In this document: in pieces, positions 60,557-64,000 of the stretch
Position numbering within the stretch: the first letter of the stretch is position 1
How the letters are laid out: every line of letters starts with the position of its first letter
Assembly (NCBI GenBank): GCA_017848115.1
Contig: JAGAKZ010000022.1
Location: forward strand, 1 to 64,000
Reading direction: 5' to 3'
Origin: Oscillospiraceae bacterium
Lineage (GTDB): Bacteria; Bacillota; Clostridia; Oscillospirales; Ruminococcaceae
Length of the DNA stretch: 64,000 nucleotides
Program-made: the position numbers and the translations under genes
The notes under the pieces: generated by a model
The model's database searches: none
Seen by the model: the letters and a program-made list of their open reading frames with translations, nothing else
What the model was told of the DNA's origin: nothing

Positions 60557-62809
60557 ATGAAAAGTCCTCTTTCAAAAAGACATCTGCGTGAATTAAAAAG
60601 TGATGCCGGAAAATATATCGTTATCTTCGTGTTTATGATAATAGTTATAGGATTTGTTTCGGGATTTATGGTAGCTTCAGGCAGTCTTATGAAGATATAT
60701 GATGAAAGTTTTGAAAAATATAATATCGAAGACGGAAATTTTGAACTTTATGCAAAGGCTGACGATGATACTGTAAAATATTTTGAAAACAGCGGTGACG
60801 TGAAAATATATGAAAATTTTTATATCGAACGTGAAACAGAAGATATCGACAGTACGCTCCGCATTTATAAAATACGAAATGAAATAGACAAAGTTTGCGT
60901 GATGGAAGGCAGACTTCCCGAAAGTACCGATGAGATAGCGATAGACCGTATGTATGCCGATAACAATTCAATCAGTGTAGATGATACTCTTTTAGTAGGC
61001 GGAAAGGCTCTCAAAGTTACAGGATTTGTGGCGCTTTCAGACTACAGTGCACTCTATGCAAGTCCGTCAGATATGATGTTTGAGGCTATCACATTTGGTG
61101 TAGCTGTTATGAGTGACGAGGGATTTTCTTCTATGGGCGAAAATGCTTTTCACTATAATTATTCATGGAAATACAATAGTTCACCCGATGATGATATAGA
61201 AGCAAAAGAAATGTCCGAAAAACTTCTTGATACACTCAGTGAAAAGTCACTTGTTACCGGATTTATTCCTATGTATGCAAATCAGGCTATACAGTTTGTA
61301 GGTGACGATACAGGAAATGACCGTGTTATGTTTACGGTATTTCTTTATCTGGTAGTTGCCATTCTTGCGTTTATCATGGCTATTACTGCAAACAACACTA
61401 TTGCACGAGAAGCAAATGTTATCGGTACGCTTCGTGCCTCAGGTTATACAAGAGGTGAAATGATCCGCCATTATCTTGCTATGCCTGTTATAGTAGTACT
61501 TGTTTCTGCATTTTTGGGAAATATACTTGGTTATACGGTATTTGAAAAAATTGCAGTCGGTATATACTATGGCAATTACAGCATACCTACATATGTTACA
61601 GAACCAAGTATTGACGCATTTGTGCGTACAACGGTTATTCCTGTATTTCTTATGTTTATTATAAATTATGTCATTCTTGCACATAAGCTTAAACTGTCAC
61701 CCCTTAAATTTATCAGACGTGACCTTAAAAGAAACCGTAAAAAGAAGGCTTTAAAATTAAGCACACGTATCGGTATCATGCACCGTTTCAGAATTCGCAT
61801 CATTTTGCAGAATCTCCCTAATTATATAATGATAGTTATCGGTATTTTTCTTGCAGATATTATACTTCTTTTCGGTATGGGATTTCCAAAACTCCTTGAC
61901 AAAAACAGCGAGCTTATTTCCGAAAATATAATCTGCAAGTATCAGTATATTCTTAAAGCACAGGCTGAAACTGAAAATGAGAACGCAGAGAAATATTGTG
62001 CAGGTTCACTTGTTACCGAAGAAGGAAAACTCAAAAGTGAAACAGTAAGTGTTTACGGACTGGGTGCTGACAGTAAATACATTGATGTTGATACGAAAAA
62101 AGGTTTACACATTTCACTTGCATATTCAGAAAAATTTGATGTATCAGTCGGCGACACGATAACTCTTAAAGAGGAGTTCGGAGCAGAGAAATATGATTTT
62201 GAAGTAAAAGGAATACATGATGACCCTACGATGATATCGGTTTATATCGACAGGGACGAGTTCAACAGGATTTTCGGATATGAAGAAGGATATTTCAACG
62301 GATATCTCAGCAATGAAAAACTTGATGATATTGATGAGATGTATATAGGTACTGTCATAACCGAAGACGATATGAATAAGATGTCACGTCAGCTTGACAA
62401 CTCAATGGGTGGGGTTTTTGATATGTTCTATTACTTTGGTCTGGTAATGTTTATGCTTATTATATACCTGCTTTCCAAAATAGTTATAGAAAAAAATGCT
62501 CAGTCTATTTCGATGACAAAAATCTTAGGATACAACAATCGTGAGATAAGCGGACTTTATATTATTTCAACAAGTATAGTCGTAGTGCTTTCATTTATTC
62601 TTACTATGCCTGTTGTAAATGCTCTGATGAAATATATCTGCGTTGTGGTATTTGCCGAATTTTCAGGCTGGATACCGTATCAGATGCCTTTTGGAGTGTT
62701 TGTAAAAATTATAGTTTCGGGCATCGTAGCATATGCAGTTATCGCATTTATGCAGTTTTATCGTGTAAAGAAAGTTCCGCTTGATATTGCTTTGAAAAAT
62801 GTGGAATAA
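60557..62809 (+). CDS. FtsX-type permease of ABC exporter
   Basis: This 750-residue protein has a first helix at about 18-42 and a large extracellular domain (45-245). An FtsX unit of three helices follows (about 255-385, including GTLRASGYTRGEM), then a second helix near 420-445, a smaller extracellular domain, and a terminal FtsX unit (about 620-740, MTKILGYNNREISGLY). Substrate unknown. AAGGGTGG lies before the ATG, 14 bases after the ATPase stop. Confidence 0.9.
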   Translation: MKSPLSKRHLRELKSDAGKYIVIFVFMIIVIGFVSGFMVASGSLMKIYDESFEKYNIEDGNFELYAKADDDTVKYFENSGDVKIYENFYIERETEDIDSTLRIYKIRNEIDKVCVMEGRLPESTDEIAIDRMYADNNSISVDDTLLVGGKALKVTGFVALSDYSALYASPSDMMFEAITFGVAVMSDEGFSSMGENAFHYNYSWKYNSSPDDDIEAKEMSEKLLDTLSEKSLVTGFIPMYANQAIQFVGDDTGNDRVMFTVFLYLVVAILAFIMAITANNTIAREANVIGTLRASGYTRGEMIRHYLAMPVIVVLVSAFLGNILGYTVFEKIAVGIYYGNYSIPTYVTEPSIDAFVRTTVIPVFLMFIINYVILAHKLKLSPLKFIRRDLKRNRKKKALKLSTRIGIMHRFRIRIILQNLPNYIMIVIGIFLADIILLFGMGFPKLLDKNSELISENIICKYQYILKAQAETENENAEKYCAGSLVTEEGKLKSETVSVYGLGADSKYIDVDTKKGLHISLAYSEKFDVSVGDTITLKEEFGAEKYDFEVKGIHDDPTMISVYIDRDEFNRIFGYEEGYFNGYLSNEKLDDIDEMYIGTVITEDDMNKMSRQLDNSMGGVFDMFYYFGLVMFMLIIYLLSKIVIEKNAQSISMTKILGYNNREISGLYIISTSIVVVLSFILTMPVVNALMKYICVVVFAEFSGWIPYQMPFGVFVKIIVSGIVAYAVIAFMQFYRVKKVPLDIALKNVE

Positions 62810-62826
62810 AACAACTTAAAATTTCG

Positions 62827-62851
62827 GGTGTCCGTTTTCGGACACCTTTTT
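62827..62851 (+). terminator. Terminator of ABC exporter operon
   Basis: GGTGTCCG and CGGACACC pair perfectly around TTTT and are followed by TTTTT. Confidence 0.9.
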
Positions 62852-62872
62852 ATTTGAAAAAAGATAAAAAAA

Positions 62873-62898
62873 TAAGCACCGGACAAATCTGGTGCTTA
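62873..62898 (-). terminator. Terminator of CPBP gene
   Basis: On the minus strand AAGCACC-A-GA pairs with TC-C-GGTGCTT and is followed by ATTTTTTTAT. Confidence 0.75.
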
Positions 62899-62907
62899 CT
62901 TTGGCGA

Positions 62908-63942
62908 TTAAAATATATTAATAGCTATCAATACTGCATATATAATAAATGCGATCCACAGGCAAGGTGATTTTACAGCGGTACGCAGTCCGTATTTTCC
63001 AGCTTCGGACTGTTCAGGACAAAATTCAGGTTCGAAAAATTTGTTTTCTTTTGTTTCCTGTTTCTTTAATTTTGACAATACTATAAACAGACATATGCCA
63101 CCGAGAATTATTGTTATTGCAAGATAGATAATGTAAAATATATTTAAGGTGTTTTCGCTCATTGATAAGGATATGACCTCAAGTAATGTTGCTATGGAGT
63201 TGTTTGTTATATGTAGCAGTACAGAAGGAAGTATTGAGCCTGTTTTTACATTCAGATAACCGAAAAATATACCGAGAAGGAAAGCGATCATTGCCTGAAG
63301 TATATTTCCATGGAACACTGCAAACCAGAATGCCGAAAAAACAATTGCAAACTTTTGTCCTGCAAAGTTGAACCCTTTCATAACAGCGCCTCTGAAAAAA
63401 AGTTCTTCTGTTATCGGTCCGAGAATAGCTATATACAGGACATACACTACGTTATTCATTGTGTTTCCAGGGATAATCTGAGGCATCTGCATATTTTCCA
63501 TTCCGGAACTTCCTGTTACACTAACAAAAAGAGTTTGAAGAATCATACTTACAGATTGTATACACATAGCAGCAGGTATACACAGTGCCATAAGAGAACA
63601 TGAAATTCCCGGTTTTGTAAACATTCCCTTAAATGAATTTTTAAGCTTTCCGTTCAGGGCAAATCCGATTATTGAACCGGTAATATTTGCAACAATGTAC
63701 GAGATTGCAATGAGATACAGCAATACAGGACCGCTGGTAAGTTGCTGTGAAATATTTTTCGGTTCATTACTTGTAAAGGTAAGAACAAGGGCGATAATGA
63801 TAATAGCTATTACCTGAACGACCTGATTTATAACGAAATGAAGGCATATTGCACCGCCGGTGCGATTGTAGTATTTTGCGGCTTTGCGAGGGGTATACTC
63901 CTGTGTAGGAGTCTGGGTCTGAGCAATGTTGTTATTTTCCAT
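62908..63942 (-). CDS. CPBP-family intramembrane metalloprotease
   Basis: This 344-residue protein has about eight membrane helices. Motif 1 is EELFFRG in GPITEELFFRGAVM, motif 2 is FAVFHGN, and motif 3 is LLHITNNS, giving the Glu/His metal-binding set of CAAX-protease-like (Abi) proteins. The N-terminal 30 residues are polar (TQTPTQEYTPRK). In Gram-positives such proteins act in bacteriocin self-immunity or membrane-protein processing; which applies here is unknown. AAGGAG precedes the ATG. Confidence 0.9.
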   Translation of the reverse strand: MENNNIAQTQTPTQEYTPRKAAKYYNRTGGAICLHFVINQVVQVIAIIIIALVLTFTSNEPKNISQQLTSGPVLLYLIAISYIVANITGSIIGFALNGKLKNSFKGMFTKPGISCSLMALCIPAAMCIQSVSMILQTLFVSVTGSSGMENMQMPQIIPGNTMNNVVYVLYIAILGPITEELFFRGAVMKGFNFAGQKFAIVFSAFWFAVFHGNILQAMIAFLLGIFFGYLNVKTGSILPSVLLHITNNSIATLLEVISLSMSENTLNIFYIIYLAITIILGGICLFIVLSKLKKQETKENKFFEPEFCPEQSEAGKYGLRTAVKSPCLWIAFIIYAVLIAINIF

Positions 63943-64000
63943 TTTTAACTCCTTATATGATTATTTTGTCGGAAATGTTGTGCTTGTTGTATGAAAACAG

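Noticed and set aside
1..64000. CRISPR arrays, tRNA and rRNA genes
   Set aside because: No regularly spaced repeats and no cloverleaf or rRNA-like sequence were noticed; a tRNA or rRNA scan was not possible here.

Overview
The window looks like chromosome of a low-GC, Gram-positive gut or rumen Clostridia member, most likely Ruminococcus or a close relative. The pointers are a secreted protein ending in a type I dockerin (43013-44818), a GH16 glucanase lipoprotein, a pyruvate phosphate dikinase with strong codon bias, the gene order glmU-pth-mfd, and AGGAGG-type ribosome sites. I saw no rRNA, tRNA or CRISPR array.

Layout. 1-5.5 kb is a graveyard of mobile DNA. It holds an IS30 relic, remains of a conjugative element (a PrgI-VirB4 deletion fusion, a DUF3789-like gene, a CD1108-like start), two single-gene cassettes that share the same 3' hairpin, and an IS110 element. 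The IS110 transposase is split by a GC-rich, foreign-looking two-gene segment, and its left flank contains a structured bridge-RNA-like region. 5.8-12.6 kb holds an epimerase, glmS, a DUF4143 ATPase, an IS200 relic carrying a perfect 21-bp inverted repeat, and an AAA-ATPase-like/PD-(D/E)XK gene. 12.7-15.4 kb is a GntR-ABC operon. 15.5-24.0 kb is housekeeping: mfd, pth, glmU and ppdK.

24.0-39.5 kb is a defence region made of two sibling islands at the 3' end of ppdK. Both begin with the ppdK 3' end, a terminator, a promoter and a Dam-type methylase. Both carry a DpnII/MboI-type endonuclease and end their restriction block with a second DNA methylase; the cargo differs. Island A carries two small zinc proteins, an HNH nuclease, TcmP with a three-Cys radical-SAM partner, and a large serine integrase. 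Island B carries a helix-hairpin-helix/zinc protein and a TIR - membrane protein - TIR set. The 13-bp core repeat at 24027-24039 and 32778-32790 lies inside the integrase reading frame. The missing integrase C-terminus sits, in phase, just after ppdK, so the attachment site is inside the recombinase gene and integration swaps its tail.

39.7-44.9 kb holds a YhcG-type nuclease pseudogene, another DUF4143 ATPase, and a LytTR-DUF3021-dockerin operon preceded by LytTR-type direct repeats. 45-50.3 kb is an ABC exporter with its two-component system. 50.4-53.1 kb holds a hypothetical gene, an XRE regulator and the GH16 gene. 53.3-58.2 kb is an operon with lasso-peptide-type accessory genes (HPr-kinase-like, PqqD, S26 peptidase, ABC exporter, nucleotidyltransferase) but no visible cyclase or precursor. 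58.4-64 kb has a diguanylate cyclase, a MacB-type ABC exporter behind a Mn2+ (yybP-ykoY)-like riboswitch with two terminators, and a CPBP protease.
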